Assembly: GCF_014695385.1 (NCBI RefSeq)
Contig: NZ_JACJOD010000041.1
Location: forward strand, 124,001 to 188,000
Source: Trichocoleus sp. FACHB-46
GTDB taxonomy: Bacteria > Cyanobacteriota > Cyanobacteriia > FACHB-46
Direction of reading: 5' to 3'
Length of the DNA: 64,000 nt
Shown: positions 9,064 to 17,248 of the stretch, piece after piece
Numbering within the stretch: position 1 is the stretch's first letter
Layout of the letters: the number at the start of each line of letters is the position of its first letter
Program-made: the position numbers and the translations under genes
The notes under the pieces: model-generated
The model's input: only the letters and a program-made list of their open reading frames with translations
What the model was told of the DNA's origin: nothing
Databases searched by the model: none

Positions 9064-9666
9064 TTAATTCGAGACTTCTGCCAGCTCGATCACGCGGCCT
9101 TCCCAGTCCTTGACTAAGAAGTTCAGGGGTTTTTCGCGGCGAATTTTGTGCTTAATGCCTCGCGTTTGCACTCGCATCAGCACTTGCTCTAAACAGTCGC
9201 GATCGAAGCAGACGTGGCGTTGGCGATCTTTTTGACCGAGGCTGGCTCCAGAGATCACATGCACCTGGGTGTTTTTCTTGAGTTGGTACCAGAGGCCATC
9301 GGTGCCATTGAAGTTGCGAGTTGCAGTCGCCGGTCCCCCTAAACCTGGAGACATATAGAGTGGGTCAACGCTGGTTGCGCCCAGACTTTGCTCATAGTTG
9401 TAGTAGTAGTGCAATGGCACCTCAGCAGCAGCCAAGCCCAGCACTCCTTCATAGAACTGACGACCGGACTCCAAGTCGGACACCATTATGGTGTGCACCT
9501 TTGGGGCACTGGTAAGAAACATCCACATCGCTCCGGCATAAGCTGCCAAGAGCAAAACCATAATTCCTTGCGTTGACAAGAGGCTGTCTAACGGCAGGGC
9601 TGGGAAAAAAGCTCCCAAAGTTAGAGGCTGAGACAGGAAGGGCATCACACTCAATGCTAGAACCAT
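9064..9666 (-). CDS. Membrane-anchored glyoxalase/VOC-fold protein
   Basis: The protein has 200 residues. The first about 55 are hydrophobic, with one clear span (about 33-51, IMVLLLAAYAGAMWMF) and a weaker segment before it. The remainder resembles a glyoxalase/bleomycin-resistance (VOC) module: VHTIMVSDLESGRQFYEGVL (about 57-76) is the typical first beta-alpha unit, and FLVKDWEGRVIELAE near the end is the closing strand with a potential metal-ligand glutamate. Whether the pairing residues for a full metal site are present is unclear, so enzymatic activity is not certain. The gene is convergent with lysS. It is a membrane-associated protein of unknown substrate. Confidence 0.75.
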   Translation of the reverse strand: MVLALSVMPFLSQPLTLGAFFPALPLDSLLSTQGIMVLLLAAYAGAMWMFLTSAPKVHTIMVSDLESGRQFYEGVLGLAAAEVPLHYYYNYEQSLGATSVDPLYMSPGLGGPATATRNFNGTDGLWYQLKKNTQVHVISGASLGQKDRQRHVCFDRDCLEQVLMRVQTRGIKHKIRREKPLNFLVKDWEGRVIELAEVSN

Positions 9667-9934
9667 GAATTAAGTGAGGGACTTAAGCCAGTTGAACAGA
9701 ATTCTAGAGATGGTGGCTGACACACATCGCTAGTGATCTTAGTCTATCAAGGCTAAACCTACCTCATCCAAACTTCAAAAAAGGCTCACTTGTGGCGGAT
9801 TGAGAATTGAACACCAACTGTTGCTTAGTTGCCACGGCCTCGTTTTCAGAAAAAGAGTTTTAATTGGGGAAAAGCGTAGATTATAGTAAGAGTCAATTCC
9901 GATTAGAGACTCAGCCAGTCAGTGACTGAAAATC

Positions 9935-10615
9935 GTGCAAATTCCTACGTTTCCTGAAAGCAATCATCCGATTGTCCAATCGCTCTTTCATCATAGCGAT
10001 CAGGAGTTGTTGACGCTGTTTCAGCGCCATCCTGATTCGGGGCGATATTTTACGGCTATTTTTTGTCGCTACAGCCCGATTGTTTACACTCTAATTCGGC
10101 ACTCAGCGCGATCGCCCGTGCAGGCTGACTACCTCTTTGCCATTACTTGGCGGCACGTCTTTCATGAGCTAGGTGGGTTAGATTTGCGATCGAGCCAGCT
10201 CTCGAATATTGAGAACCTGACGTTGCAAAATTGGCTGATTAATATGACAGCTTTTTGCATCAACCAAGCCGAATTACCTCCGGTCGAATCGGTGCATTAC
10301 TCTTTGCAAGGCGCTTCACCGCCGCTGTGGTGCTACGTCGAGCAAGCGTTAGACCAGTTGCCTCCAGTGCTGCGGCTGATGATTTTGATGGCTCAAACCT
10401 TTCACTGGAGCGAAACTCGAATTTCGGCTTACTTGCAGGCGGAGGGGGAAGCAATTTCGCCCGCAGAAGTTAAGGTGCGGTTGCAAGAAGGCTACCAACT
10501 CCTAGAAGAAGCTCTCCCAGAAGATATTTGTGAAATTTATTTAGGTGGGAATACTAGGGATCGGACCGATGGGTTCGACTTTAGTTCGATCACGTTGGAA
10601 CCTAGTGTTGAATAA
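9935..10615 (+). CDS. RNA polymerase sigma-70-like (ECF-type) protein
   Basis: The protein has 226 residues with a GTG start. The N-terminal part (about 20-110; LLTLFQRHPDSGRYFTAIF, SPIVYTLIRHSAR, DYLFAITWRHVFHEL) looks like sigma region 2. The C-terminal part (about 135-200; ALDQLPPVLRLMILM followed by a divergent helix-turn-helix and VKVRLQEGYQLLEEAL) resembles region 4. The region-4 helix-turn-helix is less canonical than in ordinary ECF factors. No anti-sigma gene is adjacent; a secreted TPR protein follows 89 nt downstream. It probably directs transcription of a specific gene set, though the possibility that it is a sigma-like regulator without promoter recognition is open. Confidence 0.7.
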   Translation: MQIPTFPESNHPIVQSLFHHSDQELLTLFQRHPDSGRYFTAIFCRYSPIVYTLIRHSARSPVQADYLFAITWRHVFHELGGLDLRSSQLSNIENLTLQNWLINMTAFCINQAELPPVESVHYSLQGASPPLWCYVEQALDQLPPVLRLMILMAQTFHWSETRISAYLQAEGEAISPAEVKVRLQEGYQLLEEALPEDICEIYLGGNTRDRTDGFDFSSITLEPSVE

Positions 10616-10704
10616 AAACCGTTCGTCGAATTTAGCTGAATCGAGTCAGCTTTACGGCGCTGGGTGCCTGTGATTCCATCAAGCTTGGTTGTGAGGAAAT
10701 TGTC

Positions 10705-11739
10705 ATGAGTCGCCGTTTATTAGCAGTCGTCCTTGCGTCCGCATCACTGTTGACAGCTACAGGTACAGTTTGCCTGTTCAACTTGAGCGAGGCTAACGCT
10801 GCCAGCTTAAATGAACAGTTAAATATTCCTGTCAATAACGGCACTCAGGGTGAGCTGCGAGATGAAGCCGATCGCTTGGTTCGCCTAGGCGGGCAGTACG
10901 AACAACAAGGCTCACTTGAAAAGGCAATCGCCTCTTGGCAACAAGCGGTGAAGCTCTACCAACGCATTGGCGATGTCTCGGCCACTGGCCTGACCTACGA
11001 CTTTATTGGCCTGACCTATGCTCAACTCGGCAGAATCCGGGAAGCAGAAGACGCCCTGCGTCGACGTTTAGCGATCGCCCGTGACAACCGCGACTTTAGA
11101 GGCCAAATTTACGGCCTAAATAATGTGGGGACTGTTTTGTTGCGTCGTGGAGCCCCACAAGCCGCTGCCAGTGCCTTTAACGAAGCACTAACGATCGCGC
11201 AGAATATCAATAGCTTGGAAGGTCAGGGCTTGTCTTTGAGCAACCTGGGCTTGGCAGCTGTAGCGACCGGAAACTACAACCAAGGGATTAAACAACTAGA
11301 ATCAGCCCTGACTTACCGACGTCAGGCAGGCGATCCTAGTGGTGAGGCCAGCACCTATAACAATTTGGGTGATGCTTACCGAGGAGCGCAACGGTATCAA
11401 GATGCAGCCAATGCCTATGGTGTGGCCCTACGGTTGGCTCGCACTAGTCGCGATCGCCCCAATCACCTTCGGGCCATTGATGGCTTAGTCGCGTCCTATC
11501 GCCCCTTGGGTAACTACACCCGCGCCTTAGAGGTTCTCGATCAGCGTCTTGCTTTAACCCAAGAGCAGAGCAACCTGCGTCAACAGCTCGCAACATTGCG
11601 ATCGCTAGCCGAAATTTATCAAGCCTCAGGGAACCGGGAAACGGCCCGTAATTTCTATCAAAGAGCGATCGTAGTGGCACGGGCGCTAGAAGATACCAGA
11701 AGCGAATCTTTGCTCCTCGATCAACTCCGCCGTCTTTAG
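10705..11739 (+). CDS. Secreted TPR-repeat protein
   Basis: The protein has 344 residues and begins with a classic signal peptide (SRR, hydrophobic core, cleavage after about residue 32 at EANA-AS). From about residue 48 it is made of tetratricopeptide helices of roughly 40 residues (examples GLTYDFIGLTYAQLGRIREA, STYNNLGDAYRGAQRYQDA), seven or so in total, of the long TPR type seen in cyanobacterial CHAT/TPR proteins, but with no CHAT protease domain. It is probably a periplasmic protein-interaction module. The gene follows the sigma-like gene on the same strand with an 89-nt gap. The last codons take part in an 80-bp duplication also found after pyrC. Confidence 0.85.
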   Translation: MSRRLLAVVLASASLLTATGTVCLFNLSEANAASLNEQLNIPVNNGTQGELRDEADRLVRLGGQYEQQGSLEKAIASWQQAVKLYQRIGDVSATGLTYDFIGLTYAQLGRIREAEDALRRRLAIARDNRDFRGQIYGLNNVGTVLLRRGAPQAAASAFNEALTIAQNINSLEGQGLSLSNLGLAAVATGNYNQGIKQLESALTYRRQAGDPSGEASTYNNLGDAYRGAQRYQDAANAYGVALRLARTSRDRPNHLRAIDGLVASYRPLGNYTRALEVLDQRLALTQEQSNLRQQLATLRSLAEIYQASGNRETARNFYQRAIVVARALEDTRSESLLLDQLRRL

Positions 11740-11796
11740 CGCTCCCCCAAGTTCTTAGTGGGCGATTCTCCTTGAGGGATGCTTCGCGATCGCCTG
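11716..11796 (+). repeat. Duplicated segment, copy 1 (upstream of pyrC)
   Basis: This ~80-bp stretch starts in the last codons of the TPR gene (CTCGATCAACTCCGCCGTCT) and runs into the intergenic GGGATGCTTCG-CGATCGCCTG core. A diverged copy lies at 12935-13015, so pyrC is bracketed by direct repeats. Because the copy includes the 3' end of a coding sequence, it looks like a local segmental duplication rather than a mobile-element terminus. Confidence 0.7.
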
Positions 11797-11885
11797 CTGA
11801 GGAGAAGCCCCGGTGATTTAACAGTGCATGGCCTTGTTAGCTTATGTCTTCCGTAATGAAGTACTAGCGGTTTTATAATTACGAG

Positions 11886-12914
11886 ATGCAAAAGCTTACG
11901 ATAACCCGACCTGACGACTGGCATCTGCATCTCCGCGACGGTGCCGCGCTGAAAGCAGTTCTGCCCCATACAGTGCGTCAGTTTGCCCGTGCGATCATTA
12001 TGCCGAACCTGAAGCCTCCAGTGCGCTCCGTGGCTGATGCTGCTGCCTATCGCGATCGCATTCTTGCCGCTATTCCGACTGGTAAACAGTTTGAGCCGCT
12101 GATGACACTCTATCTCACTGACAACACCAGCCCTGAAGAAATTATCGCGGCCAAAGCCTCCCAGTTTGTCAAAGCGGTCAAGTACTACCCAGCGGGCGCA
12201 ACGACCAATTCAGACTTCGGTGTGACGGACATTGGTAAGTGCGATCGCGTTTTTGAAGCGATGCAGCAGGTAGACATGCCTTTACTCCTGCATGGGGAAG
12301 TAACCGATCAAGATGTTGATATGTTCGATCGCGAGAGAGTGTTCGTCGAGCGACATTTGATCCCCCTCAAGCAGCGATTTCCTCACTTGCGCGTGGTGCT
12401 TGAGCACGTTACCACCTCAGATGCTGTGCAGTATGTCCTGTCTGCCAACAATGTCGCTGCAACGATCACGCCACAACATCTGTTATTTAACCGCAATATC
12501 CTATTTCAAGGTGGCATTCGCCCCCATTTCTACTGCCTACCAGTTTTGAAACGTGAGGAGCATCGCTTAGCACTTTTGCAAGCGGCAACCTCTGGCAATC
12601 CTAAGTTTTTTCTTGGCACCGATAGCGCCCCCCATCCTCGTGATAGCAAAGAAAGTTCCTGTGGCTGCGCGGGTTGCTATTCGGCTCTGCACGCGATGGA
12701 GTTGTATGCAGAGGCGTTTGAGAGTGCTGATGCACTGGATAAGCTTGAAGCGTTCGCTAGCTTCTATGGACCAGATTTTTATCAACTCCCGCGCAATAGC
12801 GAACAGATTACTTTGACTAGAACGACTTGGCGCGTTCCCGACGAGGTTCCATTTACTGAATCTGGGCTTGTACCTTTACGGGCAGGCCAAGAGATGACGT
12901 GGCAAATGGCGTAA
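11886..12914 (+). CDS. pyrC: Dihydroorotase
   Basis: This enzyme catalyses the reversible cyclisation of N-carbamoyl-aspartate to dihydroorotate, the third step of de novo pyrimidine synthesis. The 342 residues fit the short type I-like PyrC of E. coli. Zinc-binding H13 and H15 lie in [10 protein letters not shown], the lysine expected to be carboxylated in [10 protein letters not shown] near residue 98-100, further metal histidines in LLLHGEVTD and VLEHVTT, and the catalytic aspartate in LGTDSAPH near 249. The gene stands alone, flanked by the direct repeats at 11716-11796 and 12935-13015. No pyr attenuator or PyrR-type leader is evident in the short upstream gap. Confidence 0.97.
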   Translation: MQKLTITRPDDWHLHLRDGAALKAVLPHTVRQFARAIIMPNLKPPVRSVADAAAYRDRILAAIPTGKQFEPLMTLYLTDNTSPEEIIAAKASQFVKAVKYYPAGATTNSDFGVTDIGKCDRVFEAMQQVDMPLLLHGEVTDQDVDMFDRERVFVERHLIPLKQRFPHLRVVLEHVTTSDAVQYVLSANNVAATITPQHLLFNRNILFQGGIRPHFYCLPVLKREEHRLALLQAATSGNPKFFLGTDSAPHPRDSKESSCGCAGCYSALHAMELYAEAFESADALDKLEAFASFYGPDFYQLPRNSEQITLTRTTWRVPDEVPFTESGLVPLRAGQEMTWQMA

Positions 12915-12934
12915 CAGAAGCATGATCCCTACTT

Positions 12935-13015
12935 CTCGACCAACTTTCCGCCGTCTCTTTCTCAAGTTCCTAGAAGTGAGCGATTCTTCTTAAGGGATGC
13001 TTCGCCGATCGCCTG
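12935..13015 (+). repeat. Duplicated segment, copy 2 (downstream of pyrC)
   Basis: This copy has CTCGACCAACTTTCCGCCGT, then CAAGTTCCTAG and AAGGGATGCTTCGCCGATCG, parallel to 11716-11796 with small indels. It runs directly into the signal peptidase remnant. Confidence 0.7.
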
Positions 13016-13020
13016 TTTAT

Positions 13021-13263
13021 GCAAAACTCAGCGATCGCTTCTATTCCCCACAACGAAACAACTTGGTCGTGGTCGAAGCTCCTCCTCAACTAGAGGCATA
13101 AAACCTGCATGATGACTTGATTAAACGTGTGGTTGATCTACCAGGAGATGTGGTGCAAATTCGTGATGGAGAAACCCTTATCAAGGGCAAAATCATTGCA
13201 GAACCTTGTATCAAGGAAGCTACCTACAACTACGGACCTGTAACGGTTTCTCAGCGTCATTGA
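13021..13263 (+). pseudogene. Signal peptidase I remnant
   Basis: Reading in the frame of position 13021, residues after SDRF read YSPQRNNLVVVEAPPQLEA, then a stop at 13099, then DDLIKRVVDLPGDVVQIRDG and later EATYNYGPVTVSQRH before a stop at 13261. This matches the middle of signal peptidase I (LepB): the segment before the catalytic-lysine region and the LIKRVxGLPGD box that contains it, followed by the Y-x-Y-G-P-V-T-V strand. The N-terminal membrane anchor with the catalytic serine and the C-terminal GDNRNxSxDSR box are missing, and one in-frame stop interrupts it. It is therefore a decayed fragment, placed just after the pyrC-flanking repeat. Positions 13264-13397 hold nothing recognisable. 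Confidence 0.75.
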
Positions 13264-13397
13264 CCTTGCTTGCCCGCCGCTAGTAACCTCTCATATACAA
13301 TCTGAAGTCTTCGGTCGGTGTGCAACGGGATTGTTAGGCAGTATGAGGCACTACTCCTACCCACTGAGGAGAGCTACGTGACATGAATTCAACATGC

Positions 13398-13458
13398 ATG
13401 TCCCCCTTCCCTCCTCTGCGGAGAAGCAAGCTAGGTAGGGAAGGGGTTTGGGGTTGGG
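13398..13458. repeat. Dispersed palindromic repeat, copy 2
   Basis: CCCCTTCCCT (13403-13412) pairs with AGGGAAGGGG (13437-13446), the same arms as at 8990-9012 but with a longer, different loop, followed by GTTTGGGGTTGGGT. It lies just beyond the stop of the following minus-strand gene. Confidence 0.65.
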
Positions 13459-13469
13459 TGCAAAAAGAA

Positions 13470-14174
13470 TTAGTTGACGAGAACTTGGCCGTTATTTTGG
13501 ATGCGGATGGCTTCTTGGTCGCTACCCAGTCGAGTGGTCTCATCTAGAGCAAAGCCGATCGCGCCTGCTTGAGCACCAACGATCGGGGCGATCTGTACTA
13601 AGCCTCGGTCAGGACGAAGGGTGGTGATCGTCACGGGAACAGGTAAATCTTGCAGCATGACTTCAGCGCCACCTGCGAGCGATCGCGGCTGTGTATGACC
13701 AATCACTTCATAGGTGATTGTAGTACCCGTCTTGTTTCTCAGCATCACATCGACTCTGCCGTTGATCGGAAGCACCGTGGCGATCGCATTTCCGAGGCTT
13801 TCGGGGAGAGGGGGTTGAGCAGGAGCTGTTGTGCCGACTCTGCCAGAGGAAGTTCCAGGTAAAGTGGTGGATGGGTTAATTCGATATAGCTGGTTGTTAA
13901 TGCTGCCTGTTGCATTGCCCGTCACGTTACTAGTCGTGCTACCAGTAGTATTGGCACTCTGGGTAAAAGCATTAGCTTGACAACCGGAGGGAACCAGCCG
14001 AGTGCTGTTGTAGGGTTCTTCGTAATAGATGCGAGGGCAAGGATTCACCGATGAGCGGGATGAGCGGGTTTGAGCCGTGACTTGATTGATTAGCGGCAAA
14101 CCTACTAATAAGCCTCCCACAACCACCCCCACGGCTCCTAGGGGGAGTTTTTTGACGGGATTAAGTTGAATCAT
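13470..14174 (-). CDS. Secreted protein of unknown function
   Basis: The protein has 234 residues. The N-terminus (NPVKKLPLGAVGVVVGGLLV then a VTAQ-T site near residue 35) is a signal peptide or anchor. A Ser/Thr/Asn-rich linker (about 70-125) leads to a C-terminal globular region (about 130-234) with alternating beta-like segments such as GRVDVMLRNKTGTTITYEVI and VMLQDLPVPVTITTLRP. I do not recognise a named family; it resembles cyanobacterial secreted proteins of unknown role. Two cysteines near 46 and 65 could form a disulfide. An 11-bp inverted repeat lies about 100-130 nt upstream of its ATG. Confidence 0.7.
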   Translation of the reverse strand: MIQLNPVKKLPLGAVGVVVGGLLVGLPLINQVTAQTRSSRSSVNPCPRIYYEEPYNSTRLVPSGCQANAFTQSANTTGSTTSNVTGNATGSINNQLYRINPSTTLPGTSSGRVGTTAPAQPPLPESLGNAIATVLPINGRVDVMLRNKTGTTITYEVIGHTQPRSLAGGAEVMLQDLPVPVTITTLRPDRGLVQIAPIVGAQAGAIGFALDETTRLGSDQEAIRIQNNGQVLVN

Positions 14175-14273
14175 GGTTTTCTTCTACAAGCCATCGAGTT
14201 AAAGATTGAATTTAAAGCTGTTTAAGTCAGCAATTGATGATCCAATTTCTTTGATCATGAAAGGCATATTGTC

Positions 14274-14304
14274 GATTGATCAGCTATCTATTGGCTGATC
14301 AATC
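14274..14304. promoter_or_regulatory. 11-bp perfect inverted repeat upstream of a secreted-protein gene
   Basis: GATTGATCAGC (14274-14284) and GCTGATCAATC (14294-14304) are exact complements separated by 9 nt. There is no T tract on either side, so an operator for a dimeric regulator is as plausible as a hairpin. A further TTGATCA half-site lies near 14251. Confidence 0.4.
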
Positions 14305-14319
14305 AACTTCAAAGTAGGT

Positions 14320-14355
14320 AAAAAAAAGATCGCCCTCCCTAAATTGAGAGCGATC
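14320..14355 (-). terminator. Intrinsic terminator after the DUF2267 gene
   Basis: Read on the minus strand, GATCGC-n-CTC type arms (14328-14337 with 14346-14355, one mismatch) form a stem with an 8-nt loop, followed directly by eight T residues (plus-strand A run 14320-14327). The stem lies about 45 nt beyond the stop of the minus-strand gene at 14398. Confidence 0.75.
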
Positions 14356-14397
14356 GCAGACAAAATATTAACTCTGAAGAATCAGGCTGAATTTTGC

Positions 14398-15294
14398 TTA
14401 AGCGTGATCCCACATTTGGCGAATTTTGCCAGGCAAGAACTCAGCGATCTCTTTGATCCGATCTTCCGAAAGCTCATCTTTGGCTGCGGAAAAGACTGCT
14501 TTAAGAACGGTGTCTACATCAGTTTCCTGTGGGATGCCTGCTTCTTGGCGAATCCGGAACAGAAAGGTATCTTCTTTGATGATCAGGGGAGGACGAACTC
14601 GACTGAGGAAGCGCACCAAAGGATTTGTGTCGATCCACAAGTCAGCTACTTCATTTTGCAGCGCTTTCTCGTCTGTTGGCTCCATCGGTTCATGCAGCTC
14701 TTCAGCCACACGATCGACCGCTTCATTGGTCATCATGTCGCGCATGGTGCGGAACACGACTTCAGTAATGTCTCTGGCGTCGTATAGGTCAGTCAAATTG
14801 GCCTTGACCATGACCCGCTCTAGGAAAGGCGAGTCTTTGTCAGCGATCGGAACTGCTGGACCACTCTCCAGTGCTTTCGGTGGGTCTGCGTTCATTTCGT
14901 CCAACATTTGCCGACCTTTTTCGGTCAACTCTGCTTTCTTGAAGGAAATGAGATGAGGTAGAGGACCGTCAGCAGCCCCAAAGCTGTTAGCAATTCTGAA
15001 ATCGAACTCTTTAGGAGCAACTGCATCAGGAACATCTTCCTGGTTGCCGTAGGCATTGCCTGTAAACTCAGCGTTAATGTACTGCCGTTGGTTTAAATAA
15101 TCTAAGTGACCGAGCACATCTTTCGGGGTGATTTTCAAACCCGCAAAGTCCGTCTCGGAGAAATTTACTTCGTCGGGACCAGGACCGCGATCGCACTCAT
15201 CAATTTTTTTCAACATGATGTAAACTACATCATCTCGGATGTCAATTGGCATAAAATTCTTCCATACTTCAATAGGGTTCAACGGCTGAAGCAT
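14398..15294 (-). CDS. DUF2267 domain protein
   Basis: The protein has 298 residues. The C-terminal half (about 155-295) matches DUF2267: ITEVVFRTMRDMMTNEAVDR, EVADLWIDTNPLVRFLSR, DTFLFRIRQEAGIP and a closing ELSEDRIKEIAEFLP. The N-terminal about 130 residues, IDIRDDVVYIMLKKIDEC onward, resemble a winged-helix-like module (VLGHLDYLNQRQYI, ELTEKGRQML). A nearby ATG at 15252 with GGAAG 6 nt upstream is a plausible alternative start that would remove 14 residues. DUF2267 proteins are small soluble proteins linked to stress conditions in several bacteria, but their biochemical role is unknown. The gene is monocistronic with its own terminator. Confidence 0.85.
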   Translation of the reverse strand: MLQPLNPIEVWKNFMPIDIRDDVVYIMLKKIDECDRGPGPDEVNFSETDFAGLKITPKDVLGHLDYLNQRQYINAEFTGNAYGNQEDVPDAVAPKEFDFRIANSFGAADGPLPHLISFKKAELTEKGRQMLDEMNADPPKALESGPAVPIADKDSPFLERVMVKANLTDLYDARDITEVVFRTMRDMMTNEAVDRVAEELHEPMEPTDEKALQNEVADLWIDTNPLVRFLSRVRPPLIIKEDTFLFRIRQEAGIPQETDVDTVLKAVFSAAKDELSEDRIKEIAEFLPGKIRQMWDHA

Positions 15295-16004
15295 TGATCT
15301 CTATTGATTTAGGCTTGTTAAACCCAGTTTTTATCAAAGCAGACTCAGAAAAAGCTCTGAACAACCCTGCCAAGAATTTCATCAGATTGAATTGCTACAG
15401 CCATCGCTATTGAAATTAGTAGGAGAAGGACAACTCTTTCATCTGCCACAGGAAACATTCACTAGGAGGAAATCTGCTAACCTGACGCAGAGCCGCTCCT
15501 AAAATAATTAATGTTAATTGATGTCTCTAATTCGTTTCCTTCTCAAGAGAGAGGAAGATCCTCCAAAAAGAGGAAGCTTTGGAGTTAAAGGTTATGTAGG
15601 ACTATCGTTTAAGTCATGAATAGCTTATTGCAGGGGTTGCAGTAAGATTCGGTTCAAGTTAGTCCTTTGTGATTTTGACTTGTGCAACATGTTACTGAAG
15701 GGCAGCCTAAGCTCTAAATTATCGGGTCACTCTTTGAGCCTAGCGAAATTATTCTAACGATATTATTGCGATCGCTACCCATAAGCCGTAGTAGTCTACG
15801 CTACTTTTGTAGGCTAGCAGTATCTTTATTGAGTCCTTAAGAAGGTACTTCACCAGCGAAATTAATGTTGTGCAATTGCATGGTAAGTGGCAATTGTCAT
15901 CAAGATGCAAGAGTACCCTGAGGGGTACTGCGGTACCTTAACTAACTTTTCCAGAATAGGAGGTAGTTCAGTCAATATTCTCTTACGTGAAGCAGGAATT
16001 TATT
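15295..16004. other. Intergenic region, 710 nt, no gene found
   Basis: This stretch separates divergently transcribed genes and should hold both promoters. I find no convincing open frame, RNA gene or long inverted repeat. A short palindromic GGGTACTGCGGTACC lies near 15924-15938 and GTAGGAGAAGG near 15418. A structured 5' leader for the downstream gene is possible but not shown. Confidence 0.5.
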
Positions 16005-16427
16005 ATGACTAGAAGAGTTGCAGGCGTTGTTGTGATTGACGGCACTGATGATGAGAGCTGGCCATTCAGTGATGAACGTGGACATCTAGAGCAGGGGGTT
16101 GATGTCATTTTGGATGAGGGCCAGCCAGCAGGAATCGTTCAGGTGCCTCACTTACGCTGGGGCGGTGAGTGCCGAGTTGAAGTCGAGCTACGGGCTCAGG
16201 TAGTTCAAAAGAATGCGGTTCAGGTCACGGGGACCGCCAAATTATTTGAAGGAACTTCCGAGAATACAGATGACTTGGAAGACCAGCAGCAAGTGAATTT
16301 CACCGTTCCTAAAGGTGGCACTCCCACACGTCGCCAGATTAACTTGAGGAGTAGTGGGATTGGGGGTGGCGATCACGCTGAGATCTACCTAACTCTCACT
16401 AACTCAATTTATGAAACTCCCGACTAA
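16005..16427 (+). CDS. Small soluble protein of unknown function
   Basis: I chose the ATG at 16005, preceded by AGGA with a 7-nt spacer, over an upstream GTG at 15987, giving 140 residues. The sequence (TRRVAGVVVIDGTDDESWPF, then many acidic residues, HLRWGGECRVEVELRAQV, a beta-rich middle and HAEIYLTLTNS near the end) suggests an all-beta domain without signal peptide or membrane span. I do not recognise the family. It is transcribed alone after a 710-nt gap and followed by a terminator at 16554-16597. Confidence 0.65.
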   Translation: MTRRVAGVVVIDGTDDESWPFSDERGHLEQGVDVILDEGQPAGIVQVPHLRWGGECRVEVELRAQVVQKNAVQVTGTAKLFEGTSENTDDLEDQQQVNFTVPKGGTPTRRQINLRSSGIGGGDHAEIYLTLTNSIYETPD

Positions 16428-16553
16428 AAACGAAGAAAAAGGACAAATTTTCGAAGAGTCTGCACTTTTAGAATAACTGCGTGAAAGTGCCAATTGAGAC
16501 CTTCAATAGCTGAGCATCATTTAATCCGAACGAATCGTGACGTAAAGTTTGAG

Positions 16554-16597
16554 AAACGATCGCTCTTCTGAATCAGCGGAGGAGCGATCGTTTTTAT
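16554..16597 (+). terminator. Intrinsic terminator
   Basis: AAACGATCGCTC (16554-16565) pairs with GAGCGATCGTTT (16582-16593) and is followed by more T residues. Arms end in A/T on both sides, so it may also stop minus-strand transcription from 16678. Confidence 0.75.
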
Positions 16598-16677
16598 TTG
16601 GATCGTTTTATTTGAACGGAGGTTAAATCCTATGAGCAAGCGAGTTACTTTGCCTGTTGCAATTTCGCAGCACGAGT

Positions 16678-16959
16678 TTAAGCTATGACCGCTTCTTCCA
16701 AAGAAGCAGAAGCAGCCGTAGGCAGATTTCTTAAGCCAACCCAAACCTTGTATTCATTTCTCATGCAGGTAATACAAACTTGAGCACCGTGTTCCGACAA
16801 ACCTATTGCTAATCCAAAAGCTTTTTGCCTATCTTCAGCCTTATAGGTCGTGCAGAGACGGTACAGCTCGTTGCCAGAGTACATTCCCTCACGGATCTCG
16901 TTGTGATGCCAAAACTTAAAGGGATGTACTAGCTCATGGGACAAGACTAAAGGCAACAT
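16678..16959 (-). CDS. Small conserved-looking protein of unknown function
   Basis: The protein has 93 residues: SHELVHPFKFWHHNEIREGM, then SGNELYRLCTTYKAEDRQKA, GLAIGLSEHGAQVCIT and YKVWVGLR. The alternating composition looks like a compact alpha/beta protein, not a chance frame, and similar short proteins occur in cyanobacteria. No catalytic motif is evident; two cysteines flank a CITC pair near 79. It reads toward the bidirectional terminator at 16554-16597. Function unknown. Confidence 0.55.
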   Translation of the reverse strand: MLPLVLSHELVHPFKFWHHNEIREGMYSGNELYRLCTTYKAEDRQKAFGLAIGLSEHGAQVCITCMRNEYKVWVGLRNLPTAASASLEEAVIA

Positions 16960-17248
16960 GAAACCCTAACCAAGCTTCAAACGATTCTCTTCTTTGATAG
17001 ATCAAGAATGGGAAGTATACATCTATACAAAGAGGGAGTTACTGAGAAGCCCTCGTATGCTCTTGTCTAAAATAGCACTAGCCATAGGGAATACTCGGTA
17101 CTAGCTTAGTGGCGATCGCAGCCTAGGGAATCGGAGCAACAGAATACGAAATCTCTTGACTCTGGCTTGTTTTAGTAGAGGGTAAGGTTGGCTAGATAGA
17201 GCTTGCAGTAGTTTGCCTTCCCCTTAACTAAATCCGTGTGCTTGACTC

